Assembly (NCBI GenBank): GCA_003246895.1
Contig: QKCL01000009.1
Location: 61,651 to 125,650 of the forward strand
Source of the DNA: Spirochaetota bacterium
GTDB taxonomy: Bacteria; Spirochaetota; UBA4802; UBA5550
Length of the DNA stretch: 64,000 nucleotides
Direction of reading: 5' to 3'
A model generated the notes under the pieces. That model was not told where the DNA came from. It worked only from the letters and a program-made list of their open reading frames with translations, and made no database searches. The translations under genes were made by a program, and so were the position numbers. Of this stretch, positions 45,539 through 54,906 are shown in pieces; positions within the stretch are counted from its first letter, which is position 1, and the number at the start of each line of letters is the position of its first letter.

Positions 45539-46594
45539 ATGAAATACTGGAATTCCACTCTTAAAAAAATGGATGAATACATACCCGGCGAACAGCCGAA
45601 AGACATTGCAGCCTATATAAAACTGAACACCAACGAGAACCCCTTCCCTCCTTCAAGCCTTGTATTTGAAAAAATCACCTCTGCACTTAATGACAACATA
45701 CGGAGATACCCGGACTCCCTTGCCATGCCGGTGAGAGAGATATTTGCAAAACAGAACAATCTCACCGTGGACAACATTTTTATCGGGAACGGTTCAGATG
45801 AAATCTTTACTCTAATTTTCAGGGGGTTCATTGAAAAAAAGGGCCTTGCCGCATTCCCATACCCTTCATATTCACTCTATGACACACTGGCCCAGGGAAA
45901 CGGCATATCATTTGAGAAAGTACCCCTTGACAACAACTTCAGGCTGGACATGAACAGGTTCCTGGAAAAAAAATACGACATGGTGATAATCGCCAACCCC
46001 AACAATCCAACTGGCACATCCGTTCCTGTTGGAGAGATAAAAAATTTTCTGAGCAGATACGAAGGACTTCTGGTAGTCGACGAGGCCTATGTGGACTTTT
46101 ACGGTGAAACATCTCTGGATCTTGTCAAAAAACACGACAACATCATAGTAACAAGATCATTTTCAAAATCCTACTCTCTTGCAGGAATGAGAATAGGCAT
46201 GGCAATAGCCTGTCCTGAAATAATAAGGGGCTTTCTAAAAATTAAAGATTCCTATAATATTGACACCCTTGCAATCGAAGCAGCTGCAGCAGCGCTGGAG
46301 GACGAAAAGACCTTTAACTACAACATAAGAATGCTCATCAGCAACAAAGAATATCTTGAGGAAACTCTTGAAGCCATGGGATTTGAAATAGTACCATCAA
46401 AGGCAAACTTTCTCTTCCTCAAACACCCCGGAATACCATCAGGTGAACTATATGAAAAACTGAAGGATCATAAAATTCTCATCAGGCACTTCAGCGGCCC
46501 TGTACAGTCAGATTATGTAAGAATATCCGTGGGAACTATGATGGAGATAAAGCAGCTCTTCTCGGCATTAAAGTCTATATTGCCAGCAGAATAA
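45539..46594 (+). CDS. hisC: Histidinol-phosphate-type aminotransferase
   Basis: 351-residue fold-type I PLP enzyme. IKLNTNENPFPPS at the N-terminus, NPNNPTGT, VVDEAYVDFYG and the PLP Lys in TRSFSKSYSLAGMRIG are characteristic of HisC. The family also includes aromatic and other aminotransferases, and no his genes lie nearby, so the histidine assignment is by family resemblance. Directly follows pyrD and overlaps a convergent lipoprotein gene by 20 bp. Confidence 0.85.
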   Translation: MKYWNSTLKKMDEYIPGEQPKDIAAYIKLNTNENPFPPSSLVFEKITSALNDNIRRYPDSLAMPVREIFAKQNNLTVDNIFIGNGSDEIFTLIFRGFIEKKGLAAFPYPSYSLYDTLAQGNGISFEKVPLDNNFRLDMNRFLEKKYDMVIIANPNNPTGTSVPVGEIKNFLSRYEGLLVVDEAYVDFYGETSLDLVKKHDNIIVTRSFSKSYSLAGMRIGMAIACPEIIRGFLKIKDSYNIDTLAIEAAAAALEDEKTFNYNIRMLISNKEYLEETLEAMGFEIVPSKANFLFLKHPGIPSGELYEKLKDHKILIRHFSGPVQSDYVRISVGTMMEIKQLFSALKSILPAE

Positions 46595-47234
46595 CTTTTC
46601 CTGCTGTATTGGTGATGGTGCTTCTCTGAAGCATCTCATTCACCGTTATTTTCCCCGTATATGTCAGAATTATATCCTCTTCCTTTATCCAGATATTGAC
46701 CTGCTGCCTTGCACCTGATTCTGTCCACTTGAATCCGAAAACAACTCCTACAACTTCACTCTCTTTCAGAATGTTTCTGTTTTTATAGACCTCATTTAAA
46801 AGAGGCATTGTATACTTTTTGATAACAGAAACTGAAAATGAACCGTAATCTTCTGACTTGATATTCTTCACAAACAGATCCAGACCGAAAAAGAGCCTGT
46901 CCGTTCTTGTTGATTTCTTGTCAAAATAGAACCCAACGGTACCTTCAGATATATTCAGTTTATCCTTTTCAATGAATGATTTTACAATTATGATTATGCT
47001 GTCATGATATTTGCTCTGATAATAACCGCCATTCGTCGAATAGTATTTAGGGTCTACGAGATATTCAGAATACTTTTCCCTGTTTTTTACAGTAATTTTT
47101 GGTTCCGTGCTATCAGTACCTGAAGTATTCTGAACAGTCCCTGTGCTGCCACCTGTTCCATTTTTGATATTCTCACCGGTGCATGACATGGAAAGCAGCA
47201 TAAATAAAACCGAAAAAAACAGCATTACTCTCAT
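46575..47234 (-). CDS. Lipoprotein, function unknown
   Basis: 219 residues. Lipoprotein signal MRVMLFFSVLFMLL with lipobox LSMSC at about residues 14-18, a Thr/Ser/Gly linker, then a mixed alpha/beta domain of about 170 residues (HDSIIIIVKSFIEKDKLNISEGTVGFYF). AGGAG nine bases before the ATG. Follows the cyclic-nucleotide-binding gene by 29 bp, probably in the same operon. Confidence 0.65.
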   Translation of the reverse strand: MRVMLFFSVLFMLLSMSCTGENIKNGTGGSTGTVQNTSGTDSTEPKITVKNREKYSEYLVDPKYYSTNGGYYQSKYHDSIIIIVKSFIEKDKLNISEGTVGFYFDKKSTRTDRLFFGLDLFVKNIKSEDYGSFSVSVIKKYTMPLLNEVYKNRNILKESEVVGVVFGFKWTESGARQQVNIWIKEEDIILTYTGKITVNEMLQRSTITNTAGKVILLAI

Positions 47235-47263
47235 TACAGAAAACTCCTATTGGGTTAAATATA

Positions 47264-49729
47264 TTATTTACTTAAAAATTCAAAAAACTTCTGAATTTCA
47301 TCAGGGTAGGTCCCGTCATCAAATTGATATTTCTTATAACGCCTTTCATATGCGGCTATTTCCCTGACCTTGACATTTGTAAAACGGCTGGCATACTTGT
47401 TGAAAGCCGGCATATTTTCAAGCTGTGCCCTGACATCCTTGTTAAATGGAATATGTTTATAAAACATTTCACGGACAACGCTGTTAAGTTTCATTATACC
47501 ATCTCTTTCATAGGCTATCCACATGATATAATCATCTGCGAACCTGTCCCGGTTTGTCCTCAGAGCCCTGAACCTTGAGTTAATCTTCTCCTTGGCTTCA
47601 GCCGAAAGTTTTGTATTCTTCTTGTATGTGTTCACATAGTCAAAATACTCTCCAGTAAGCCCACCTTCTATAGGATCAGCCCACATCGCCCCCTTGACGG
47701 TCCGGTTAAGCTCCCACCTGTAACAGGCAAGGGTATGGAGAATACTTTTTTCAATATCTCCCATGAAAAACACCGGAACAACGATCCTGCCTCTTGTTCT
47801 CTTGTTGTTGCCCACAATTTCCTGCCAGAGCAGCGATTTTGTGCCATATATGGGAAGCATTATAAAATAGGGGAGAATCTCCTCCTGAATAATCTCCCTT
47901 GCTGAATCCATTTTAAGAACTGTTTCCCTGTAGAAAAGAGAATAGTCAATATTCTCAATATTTTTCACAATTTTTTCAAGGGATGATTTTGAGACATAAA
48001 GATTTTTAAGGCTGCCCTTTACTATTTCAGATGCAAGAATTGGAAAAGCCGTAGTCGTACCTCCAGAACAAACCGCGGCCGTTGACGTAAGTCTCTGGTC
48101 TATTTCATGAAGGGTCATGTTAAGATTAACATTTTCATCATCATCAATTTTGACTTCTTCTCCGCGTTTTTTGTATTTATTCTGCTCACGGATAAAACCT
48201 TCATAATTAAGCCCCATCTCAGTAATACTTGGCTCTTCCTTGCCTTCATATATCAGGGAAAGAAAGTCATATTCCGATAAAACAATATCAGATCCTGCCC
48301 TTTCACGCATTTTGCCAAGTTCAGCCAGGTCTCTCAGCTGACTCTCTTCCAGAAGTTCATCATCAAGAAAACCGTAATGCATCATGAGATTCACCGCTCT
48401 GGGAATGGAGGATTCGGTCTTGGTTCTCACAAAGACCTGTTTATAAAGGTCCCAGTACATCTTCGATACGAATCTCCGGACCTTTCTTGCATCACCCTCT
48501 GAACTGAATGGATTTTTAAGATTCTTGAAATCATTCAGGAGTTTAAGCATTCTGTTCTGAAACTCCTGGTCAATCATTGAAAACTCAAAGATCTGGTAAA
48601 TGGATTTCTGCAGTCCCGAACTTCCCCTGACAGGAGCCTCCCCTTCCTCAATAATTTCCTGAACCCCTGACGGTTCAGAATGAACTTCAGCTGCAGCCGG
48701 CCTTTCACCGTTTTTCTTTTCGCTGAAAAGGACCTGAAGCTTTATATAATTTTCAAACTTATCCAGTCCGGTGCCGAAAACTGAAGAATACATTTCATTT
48801 ATTTTCTGAAAAAGCTTTGACAGTGCGGGAAAGAAGCTGTTATCGATTCTTCCGGAAGCAGCCCAATCATCAGTCACTCCGGAAGTAAGAAAATATGATG
48901 ACCAGCTGTCCTGCATCTCAAAAAACGTGGCAAGTTTCTCTTCTATTTCAGATGATACCTCAAATATCCCGTTATAGGACCTGTTTAACTGTGCAGTGAG
49001 TTCCTCAAAAATCAATACTGAAATGTTGGGATTACTTTTTACAGTATGGGCAAGAATCTGACCATCTACCTTCAGAATATTCTTAACCAGTTTATCATAT
49101 TCATCAGAAGAACCTGTCTCAGCTTCAGGTTCTCCATAGTTCTGATTCAGGTAGGGGCTGAAATCCTTTATGAGAATTTCAATGGGAATCTGATCTTCAA
49201 TGGTGCCCCCATTTTCCCTGAATTTATGATAGAGATTTTCTGAACTAAGGGTGATCTCCTCGGGACCATTACCGGAAGATATTACGTGATATAGAAGGAG
49301 AAGGTTATCATGAAGCTGGGATATTCTCCCCGAAAGACTGTAATACTTTTTGAGGCCGCTTTTACTCTGCAGAAAGAGGTTGTAGAGCTGCCTGAGAATA
49401 TTTACAGTGCCCTTGAAGTCCCTTGCAGCAACTGCCCTGAAACCGGGCCTGCTCAAAGGGTATTCAACAAGCAGGCTTTTTTTTACTGCACGTACCGACT
49501 GATTAAAAGGAGAAGTAAGATTTGAAGAAAAACCGGCCAGCATGCTTTTCGCTGATATGCTTCCCACACGTATTGATTTATCAATTATTATATGACTGTC
49601 AAGTCCGAGGTATTCTCCAGATGTCTGAAGGATCTCAAGCTCCCCCTCCTGAAACATATAAATTTTTTCCGGAGTATCACCCTGAATAAAGAGAATTTCA
49701 CCGGCTTCAAGTATACGTTTTTCAGGCAT
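47264..49729 (-). CDS. Large cyclic-nucleotide-binding-domain protein
   Basis: 821 residues from the ATG at 49729 (GAGGG five bases upstream). N-terminal cNMP-binding beta-roll (about 1-115: LEAGEILFIQGDTPEKIYMFQEGELEILQ) but no Crp-type DNA-binding helix-turn-helix. The remaining about 700 residues are largely helical with no family I recognise; segments such as FFMGDIEKSILHTLACYRWELNRT and FRALRTNRDRFADDYIMW stand out. No membrane segment or signal peptide. A cytoplasmic nucleotide-responsive regulator or enzyme; function not assignable. Confidence 0.75.
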   Translation of the reverse strand: MPEKRILEAGEILFIQGDTPEKIYMFQEGELEILQTSGEYLGLDSHIIIDKSIRVGSISAKSMLAGFSSNLTSPFNQSVRAVKKSLLVEYPLSRPGFRAVAARDFKGTVNILRQLYNLFLQSKSGLKKYYSLSGRISQLHDNLLLLYHVISSGNGPEEITLSSENLYHKFRENGGTIEDQIPIEILIKDFSPYLNQNYGEPEAETGSSDEYDKLVKNILKVDGQILAHTVKSNPNISVLIFEELTAQLNRSYNGIFEVSSEIEEKLATFFEMQDSWSSYFLTSGVTDDWAASGRIDNSFFPALSKLFQKINEMYSSVFGTGLDKFENYIKLQVLFSEKKNGERPAAAEVHSEPSGVQEIIEEGEAPVRGSSGLQKSIYQIFEFSMIDQEFQNRMLKLLNDFKNLKNPFSSEGDARKVRRFVSKMYWDLYKQVFVRTKTESSIPRAVNLMMHYGFLDDELLEESQLRDLAELGKMRERAGSDIVLSEYDFLSLIYEGKEEPSITEMGLNYEGFIREQNKYKKRGEEVKIDDDENVNLNMTLHEIDQRLTSTAAVCSGGTTTAFPILASEIVKGSLKNLYVSKSSLEKIVKNIENIDYSLFYRETVLKMDSAREIIQEEILPYFIMLPIYGTKSLLWQEIVGNNKRTRGRIVVPVFFMGDIEKSILHTLACYRWELNRTVKGAMWADPIEGGLTGEYFDYVNTYKKNTKLSAEAKEKINSRFRALRTNRDRFADDYIMWIAYERDGIMKLNSVVREMFYKHIPFNKDVRAQLENMPAFNKYASRFTNVKVREIAAYERRYKKYQFDDGTYPDEIQKFFEFLSK

Positions 49730-49814
49730 CGAATCCCTCACAAATTGAATGAAGTAAAAATTGAAACATTATTCAATAGATTATCAGCAAATGATAATGT
49801 TTACAATAAAAATA

Positions 49815-50165
49815 TTACTCATTACTCAATTTATTCATATATTCATCCCATTCAATGGGGAGCATATATTTTTTCTTATTATTACATTCCTTGCAGGCAG
49901 GGACAAGATTCTCTTTTTCAGATTTCCCTCCCCTTGCAAGCGGTATCTTATGATCCATTGTAAGTTCGGTTGGCGGGAAAACTTTTCCGCAATAATGGCA
50001 TTTCCCTGAAGATATCTTGTTTTTCCACCATGGCGTTTTTCTCAGGTCACGGGCCTTCTGTTTTTCAGCATTCATGAGCCGATCCATGTCAAAAACATCG
50101 ACCATTTCATGGACTTTTTCACGTCGTTTGGACTTTCTGTTTATTTTTCGGTCTTTGTAGGACAT
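49815..50165 (-). CDS. HNH endonuclease-like protein
   Basis: 116 residues: basic N-terminus, then an HNH/zinc finger: CHYCGKVFP, TMDHKIPLARGG, NLVPACKECNNKK. This matches the McrA-like HNH family with four zinc cysteines and the catalytic His. One base separates its ATG from the fmt stop. HNH genes in housekeeping operons are common in this family and need not indicate a mobile element; the role is unknown. Confidence 0.82.
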   Translation of the reverse strand: MSYKDRKINRKSKRREKVHEMVDVFDMDRLMNAEKQKARDLRKTPWWKNKISSGKCHYCGKVFPPTELTMDHKIPLARGGKSEKENLVPACKECNNKKKYMLPIEWDEYMNKLSNE

Positions 50166-50166
50166 G

Positions 50167-51099
50167 TTATATGAAAAATTCTCCCGGTTCCAGACGTGAT
50201 CCGTTTAGAAACGCAAGGGAGTCCATGTCCTTCTTGTTTTCAGGCTGAAGTTTCAGGATTTCAATCAGTCCTGAACCTGTGCCCGCAAGGAGTCTTTTCT
50301 TCTGGTATTTAAGAATCTCTCCTGCACCGAGCTCAACTTCAACTGCATCATCCGGAATTTTTGTAGCCCATATTTTCATATTTGTATCCCTGAAAGTTGT
50401 CCATGCAACAGGCTTCGGGTTAAGGCCCCTTACAAGATTATGTATCTCATAATTTTTAAGATTCCAGTCGATATGTGCTGTCTCCCTGTCAATCTTCCCG
50501 CAATAGGTTGCATCTTCCTCATTCTGAACTTCTGGTTCAATGGTCTTGTCATCAAGGCCTTCAATTGCCATTGAAACCAAATCCGCCCCCACAGGCAGAA
50601 CCCTGCTGAAAAGTTCCGCGGAAGTTATGTTTTCATCAACATCAACCCTTTTCTGAAGAATAATATCTCCTGCATCAAGCCTTTCATTTATTCTTTGAAC
50701 AGTAACACCCGTAAAAGGATCTCCATTAATAATTGACCACTGTACAGGTGCGGCCCCGCGGTATTTGGGAAGAAGTGAAGGATGAAAATTTATTGTTCCC
50801 AGTCTGGGCATATCAAAAACTGACCGTGGAATAATTTTGCCGTATGCAACAACAACAAAAATATCTGCATTGAATGATCTTAATTCATCCAGAAAACTCT
50901 CCTCATTGAGCTTTACAGGCTGGAGAACAGGTATATCATTACACTGGGCAAATTCCTTAGTGGGGCAGATTCTCAGTCTCCTGTTTCTGCCGTACTCCTT
51001 ATCCTCGGGTGCAACAAGAAATACAACTTCAAATTTTGAAACAAGTTCCTGAAGAATGTATGCGGCAAGATCCGGTGTCCCAAAAAATCCAACTCTCAT
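50167..51099 (-). CDS. fmt: Methionyl-tRNA formyltransferase
   Basis: 310 residues, standard length. N-terminal formyltransferase domain: VGFFGTPDLAAYIL, the catalytic signature INFHPSLLPKYRGAAPVQWSI and DAGDIILQ; C-terminal OB-like domain. Formylates initiator Met-tRNA with 10-formyl-THF. One base after def. AGGTGAT precedes the ATG. Confidence 0.96.
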   Translation of the reverse strand: MRVGFFGTPDLAAYILQELVSKFEVVFLVAPEDKEYGRNRRLRICPTKEFAQCNDIPVLQPVKLNEESFLDELRSFNADIFVVVAYGKIIPRSVFDMPRLGTINFHPSLLPKYRGAAPVQWSIINGDPFTGVTVQRINERLDAGDIILQKRVDVDENITSAELFSRVLPVGADLVSMAIEGLDDKTIEPEVQNEEDATYCGKIDRETAHIDWNLKNYEIHNLVRGLNPKPVAWTTFRDTNMKIWATKIPDDAVEVELGAGEILKYQKKRLLAGTGSGLIEILKLQPENKKDMDSLAFLNGSRLEPGEFFI

Positions 51100-51100
51100 A

Positions 51101-51604
51101 TCACCTGTTCATCTTCTTTATCTTTTTCAGTTCAGAACGGAATTCTTCACGAATATAGTTATCGATCCTGTCAATAAAGAGAAAACCATCAAGATGGTCA
51201 ACCTCATGCTGAAAGACTCTTGCCAGCAGTCCCCTTGCCTCAATTTCCAGCTCCTTTCCGTTTCTGTCAAAACCGGATATCAGAATTTCAGACGGCCTTA
51301 TGACATCGGCATTGATTCCCGGAACAGAGAGGCACCCCTCCTCGAAGGGATTTGTTCTGTCAGAAAATTCTTTTATTACAGGATTAATAAGGGCAATCTT
51401 GTTACCGTTCCCGTCCTGCGTATCAACTACAATTATCCTTCTGCCGAGATCGATCTGAGGAGCGGCCAGACCAATACCACGCTCCCTGTACATGATCTCA
51501 TACATTTCATCAATTATTGCCGCAACTGATCCGTCAATATTTTCAACCGGTTCAGCGATTCCCTTTAAAGTTTCATTTCCATAAAATACAAGATTATACG
51601 ACAT
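51101..51604 (-). CDS. def: Peptide deformylase
   Basis: 167 residues with all three deformylase motifs: GIGLAAPQID, EEGCLSVPG and FQHEVDHLDG (Cys and two His bind the metal; Glu is catalytic). Removes formyl from nascent N-termini. ATG at 51604 chosen over the preceding TTG because AGGGGAG is four bases upstream. Coupled to fmt, as in many bacteria. Confidence 0.96.
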   Translation of the reverse strand: MSYNLVFYGNETLKGIAEPVENIDGSVAAIIDEMYEIMYRERGIGLAAPQIDLGRRIIVVDTQDGNGNKIALINPVIKEFSDRTNPFEEGCLSVPGINADVIRPSEILISGFDRNGKELEIEARGLLARVFQHEVDHLDGFLFIDRIDNYIREEFRSELKKIKKMNR

Positions 51605-51613
51605 CAATCTCCC

Positions 51614-52348
51614 CTATTTTTTAAAATTGGAGTCATCCTTCAGCCCGGTTTCAGCTCTCATGAGATCCTCTTCAGTGTCCACCTCGTACCATCCGAATCC
51701 TGAAAGATCACATATCTCTGGGGAAGTCACACTGTTTCCGGCAAGCATCTGAAGTATATTTTCCACAACGGCCTTTTCGCCAAACTCTTCTATAGTCCGG
51801 TCTATTGTTTCCCTGTATACATCATACATTGACCTGTCAACATATGTCATTCCGATATATCCGCAGTCAAAATCTTCAAGCTGCTTACTGATTCGGTTTA
51901 TATGTTTCCCGTCCTGTTCCAGCTTTACTTTCATGTCATCAGAACCGAGTTTCCTGTCAAAATCACACATGGCCCTGATGCCGGAAAAATTCTGTTTCAT
52001 CTTTTGAAACATCACAGAAGGGTATATATGATCAACATTTGTTACAAGGAAAGAATCCTTATCAAACTCTTTCATTCCCCTTATAAGGGTATAGATATTG
52101 CCTTTAAGGTATTCAGTATTTTCCACAACCTTCAGCCCCCTTATTCCCTTTGAATAAAGGTGTTCCTTAAGATCCTCATAATAAAATCCGCCAACCACAA
52201 TTATCTCATCGAATAAATCCTTTTCAAGAAAATCCATAAGATAATCTATCAGTTTTTTACCAAGAACTGGAACCATCCCCTTTGTTCTTGCCTTCGTAAT
52301 TTCTCCCAGCCTGCTCCCTGTTCCTGCAGCTAAAACAATAACTCTCAT
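51614..52348 (-). CDS. Sugar/alcohol-phosphate nucleotidyltransferase
   Basis: 244 residues. N-terminal nucleotide-binding motif VIVLAAGTGSRLGEITKARTKGMVPV with the G-X-G-T-S-R loop; FLVTNVDHIYP holds the metal Asp; FGWYEVDTEEDLMRAE closes the fold. Closest in style to LicC-type choline-phosphate or inositol-1-phosphate cytidylyltransferases, judging by size and the VDT motif; substrate not determined. Overlaps the upstream HAD gene by four bases (ATGA). With the CDP-alcohol transferase at 56841 it could form a polar-lipid headgroup route. Confidence 0.82.
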   Translation of the reverse strand: MRVIVLAAGTGSRLGEITKARTKGMVPVLGKKLIDYLMDFLEKDLFDEIIVVGGFYYEDLKEHLYSKGIRGLKVVENTEYLKGNIYTLIRGMKEFDKDSFLVTNVDHIYPSVMFQKMKQNFSGIRAMCDFDRKLGSDDMKVKLEQDGKHINRISKQLEDFDCGYIGMTYVDRSMYDVYRETIDRTIEEFGEKAVVENILQMLAGNSVTSPEICDLSGFGWYEVDTEEDLMRAETGLKDDSNFKK

Positions 52349-52992
52349 ATCTCTAATAGTTCCTTTAAATGCTCAATAGTTACAGTATTCGGGTCAGATT
52401 TAAGAAAATCCTCCCTTTTAAAGGTTCCGCAAATACCAATAAACCTGATACCATAATTCCTGGCCTTCTCTGCATCTTTCAGCGAATCCCCGACAAATGT
52501 TAAATCATCCTTCTCAAGCCCGAATTTTTCGCAGACATAATTAAAATGTGCCGGCCCTTTTTCAAAATTATCCCTGTAGCCCAGAACAATGTCAAATTCA
52601 AGCTCTTCTTCAAATACAAACTTGTCAATGAGTTCCTGAAAATTATTTGAAGCCACACCAGCGATATGCCCCTCTTCCCTCAACTGATTTATGGTATAGC
52701 GCACATCTTCATGGAATCTTGTTTTAAAAAATCCCTCAATTTTTCTTTCTTCAAAAATCTTTGCCTTATCCCTGTTAAGAGGGTCATTGGGAAATAATAT
52801 CTCAAGCTGCTGAAAAAAAGGATTTCCCGATGTGTCGAGATACTTCTGTCTGGCATCATCAAATGATAGGTCACCATGATACATGGATATGACATCCGCA
52901 GCAATATCCGCAAATCCCATCATTGTATCAACCAGAGTTCCATCGAAATCGAATAAATAGGCTTTAGTTCTTCTCATAAAACAGGTATCCAT
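52345..52992 (-). CDS. HAD-superfamily phosphatase, start of operon
   Basis: Up to 215 residues. Motif I YLFDFDGTLVDTMMG, motif II GVASNNFQEL, Lys in NFEKGPAHF, motif IV FVGDSLKDAEKARNYG. Coupled by ATGA overlap to the nucleotidyltransferase, suggesting both act on the same phosphorylated compound. Two starts are possible: ATG at 52992 (very short leader from the promoter at 53011-53039, no ribosome binding site) or ATG at 52977. Confidence 0.86.
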   Translation of the reverse strand: MDTCFMRRTKAYLFDFDGTLVDTMMGFADIAADVISMYHGDLSFDDARQKYLDTSGNPFFQQLEILFPNDPLNRDKAKIFEERKIEGFFKTRFHEDVRYTINQLREEGHIAGVASNNFQELIDKFVFEEELEFDIVLGYRDNFEKGPAHFNYVCEKFGLEKDDLTFVGDSLKDAEKARNYGIRFIGICGTFKREDFLKSDPNTVTIEHLKELLEI

Positions 52993-53010
52993 TATTTTTA
53001 TTTAAAGTCT

Positions 53011-53039
53011 ATAGTAAAATCACAAATTATAACCGTCAA
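53011..53039 (-). promoter_or_regulatory. Promoter of the HAD-nucleotidyltransferase-def-fmt operon
   Basis: On the minus strand, TTGACG (53034-53039) and TACTAT (53011-53016) separated by 17 bp. Start near 53004. All minus-strand genes down to the lipoprotein at 46575 follow with small gaps, so this may drive the whole set. Confidence 0.65.
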
Positions 53040-53072
53040 GTATAAACTCCTGCCATAATTTCGTTTTTAACT

Positions 53073-53081
53073 TGCTATAAT
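53073..53081 (+). promoter_or_regulatory. Extended -10 promoter of the P83/100-like gene
   Basis: TGCTATAAT: a perfect -10 TATAAT (53076-53081) preceded by the extended TGn motif, with no good -35 box. Start near 53088, 43 nt before the ATG. Divergent from the promoter at 53011-53039. Confidence 0.6.
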
Positions 53082-53130
53082 CGCTCCAATATATTACAGG
53101 AACATATTGAAACATACCGGAGAATCAGCC

Positions 53131-54834
53131 ATGTCCTTAAAAAGAAAAATATTCACGATTATTTTTACTGCAATGATCATCCCTTCTTCCCTTTTTGCGC
53201 TGGAGGTAGATGTAGATGAAGTAAAACAGGCAAAAAAAGTTGAATTTATCAATTATGAAGGGAAAACCAGACGTTTTGACTCTCTCCGTGAAATTAAAAG
53301 TATCGGTTACGGGCTGTCAAGGGGTGCAAAGTCGGCAAAAGATAATTCGCTGTTCAAACTTAACATAAAGTACTCTGTCATTAGAATCAACTCAAATGAC
53401 GGCACTGACAGATTAAACGCCGATATCATTTTCATAAACAAAGCCGCACGCATAGATCACATCAGGAATGTCAGAAGAATAATATCCGCATATCTTGAAA
53501 ATACCTATAAATACAACACTGAAGAAGCAGTGGCCCTGTCCCTGTATTTGACATATTATAATGCAGTATACAGGGGTGATCTAAAATATTTCGGTGACAA
53601 GTACAAGAAGGCTGTATTAAAAAGGGTTAATTCAAGAATTGCCGGAATTTCCACCAAATACTATGAATGGCCAGGAAAAACCGCAATTATTATTCCACTC
53701 ACCCGTGAGTCAAAGCGGAGTAAAATAAATGCATTCCTCATATCAGATAAGAAAACAAGAAAAGAAGTCTCAAAGAACGGCGGAAACAAGAATGAGAAAA
53801 AAACTTTGAGAAAAATGAAAGAGAATGAGGTTAAAAAGAACAAAGAAGAAGTTTCAAAGAAAAAGGAGAATCTGGCCAGGAAAAAAGAGGAGTTAGAAAA
53901 GAAGAAGGAAAAGCTCCAAAATGAAAAAAAAGATGTATCAACGAAAAAAGAAGACCTTAAAAACGAAAAAAAAGAAATCTCCAAAATAAAAGACCCTGCC
54001 AAACGTGCAGAGAAAAAGAAAGAAATTGAGAAGAAAGAGCAGGAGATAAAAAAGCAGGAGAAAAACCTGGAGAAAAAAGAAAAAGAGGTCAAAAAAGAAG
54101 AAACGGAAATTAAAAAAACAGAAAAAAATATCTCCAAAAATGAGAAGGAGATAAAGGATCAGGAAAAACAGATCACTGAAGAGAAAAAAGAAGATAAAAA
54201 GAGCGAAAACAGCAATTCCCAAAAAACAGATAAAGAGCTGACCCAGAAGAAAAAAGAACTGGAACAGAAAGAAAAGGAACTGGATAAAAGAGAGGATGAA
54301 CTAAAGAAGAAAAATACAGACAAAAACGTCTTTGCATCAAAACTGTATTATTTAAGAGTCAAGGATTATCTTGAAGGCGGTCACTACAACAATGAAATGT
54401 TCATGATCAACGCCAAAACACGCAAGATTGAATTCAAATCTCCCGTAACAAACATATGCGGTAGAAAATATGATGTCAATTCCAGAGGGATTGTAGTCAT
54501 TACACACAGAGGAAATCATATAGCCGGCCACAGACTCACTCTTATTGAGAGAAAAACACTCACTGCAATCAAGACAGGTGAAGATGATATTTTCTGGAGA
54601 AGTTTTGTCAGGATAGACGATGACAGCATATACACTATTGTCAAAAAGGACAATAACTACTACCTCGCCAAATTCGATTTTGACCTGAACCTGAAATCTC
54701 TCTCAGAAGAAAAAGTTCATGAAAATACATTCATCACTTTTTTTGAAGACTTTATATATATTAACCGCTATGACAAGAAGGTAATGGTTCTGAAAAAAGA
54801 GGACCTCAAACTCATAGACATTGTCAAGGAATGA
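53131..54834 (+). CDS. Secreted P83/100-like coiled-coil protein
   Basis: 567 residues from the ATG at 53131 (GGAG eight bases upstream). Signal peptide MSLKRKIFTIIFTAMIIPSSLFA; N-terminal domain (about 25-205) with FDSLREIKSIGYGLSRGAKS; a Lys/Glu-rich coiled coil (about 210-393); and a C-terminal domain with YLEGGHYNNEMFMINAKT and repeated propeller-like strands. The order matches the Borrelia P83/100 family, known from spirochaetes. Likely periplasmic or surface structural protein. Family call is from memory of the architecture, so moderately sure. Confidence 0.7.
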   Translation: MSLKRKIFTIIFTAMIIPSSLFALEVDVDEVKQAKKVEFINYEGKTRRFDSLREIKSIGYGLSRGAKSAKDNSLFKLNIKYSVIRINSNDGTDRLNADIIFINKAARIDHIRNVRRIISAYLENTYKYNTEEAVALSLYLTYYNAVYRGDLKYFGDKYKKAVLKRVNSRIAGISTKYYEWPGKTAIIIPLTRESKRSKINAFLISDKKTRKEVSKNGGNKNEKKTLRKMKENEVKKNKEEVSKKKENLARKKEELEKKKEKLQNEKKDVSTKKEDLKNEKKEISKIKDPAKRAEKKKEIEKKEQEIKKQEKNLEKKEKEVKKEETEIKKTEKNISKNEKEIKDQEKQITEEKKEDKKSENSNSQKTDKELTQKKKELEQKEKELDKREDELKKKNTDKNVFASKLYYLRVKDYLEGGHYNNEMFMINAKTRKIEFKSPVTNICGRKYDVNSRGIVVITHRGNHIAGHRLTLIERKTLTAIKTGEDDIFWRSFVRIDDDSIYTIVKKDNNYYLAKFDFDLNLKSLSEEKVHENTFITFFEDFIYINRYDKKVMVLKKEDLKLIDIVKE

Positions 54835-54849
54835 TTTAAAAGAATCCCC

Positions 54850-54876
54850 CCGGGGAAATCCCTCTATTTTCCCCGG
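54850..54876. terminator. Hairpin between convergent P83-like and OmpA-domain genes
   Basis: Perfect 9-bp stem CCGGGGAAA / TTTCCCCGG with a 9-nt loop, 15 bp after the P83-like stop and 30 bp after the convergent OmpA-domain stop. No long U-run on either side, so probably a transcript-end structure for both. Confidence 0.65.
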
Positions 54877-54906
54877 ATGACTTTACTGAGATATAATATA
54901 TAAAAA

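Noticed and set aside
53661..54222. Two long minus-strand open frames rich in Phe, Leu and Ser
   Set aside because: They are the antisense of the Lys/Glu-rich coiled coil of the P83/100-like protein; A-rich coding on one strand leaves stop-free T-rich frames on the other. No ribosome binding site or sensible protein pattern.
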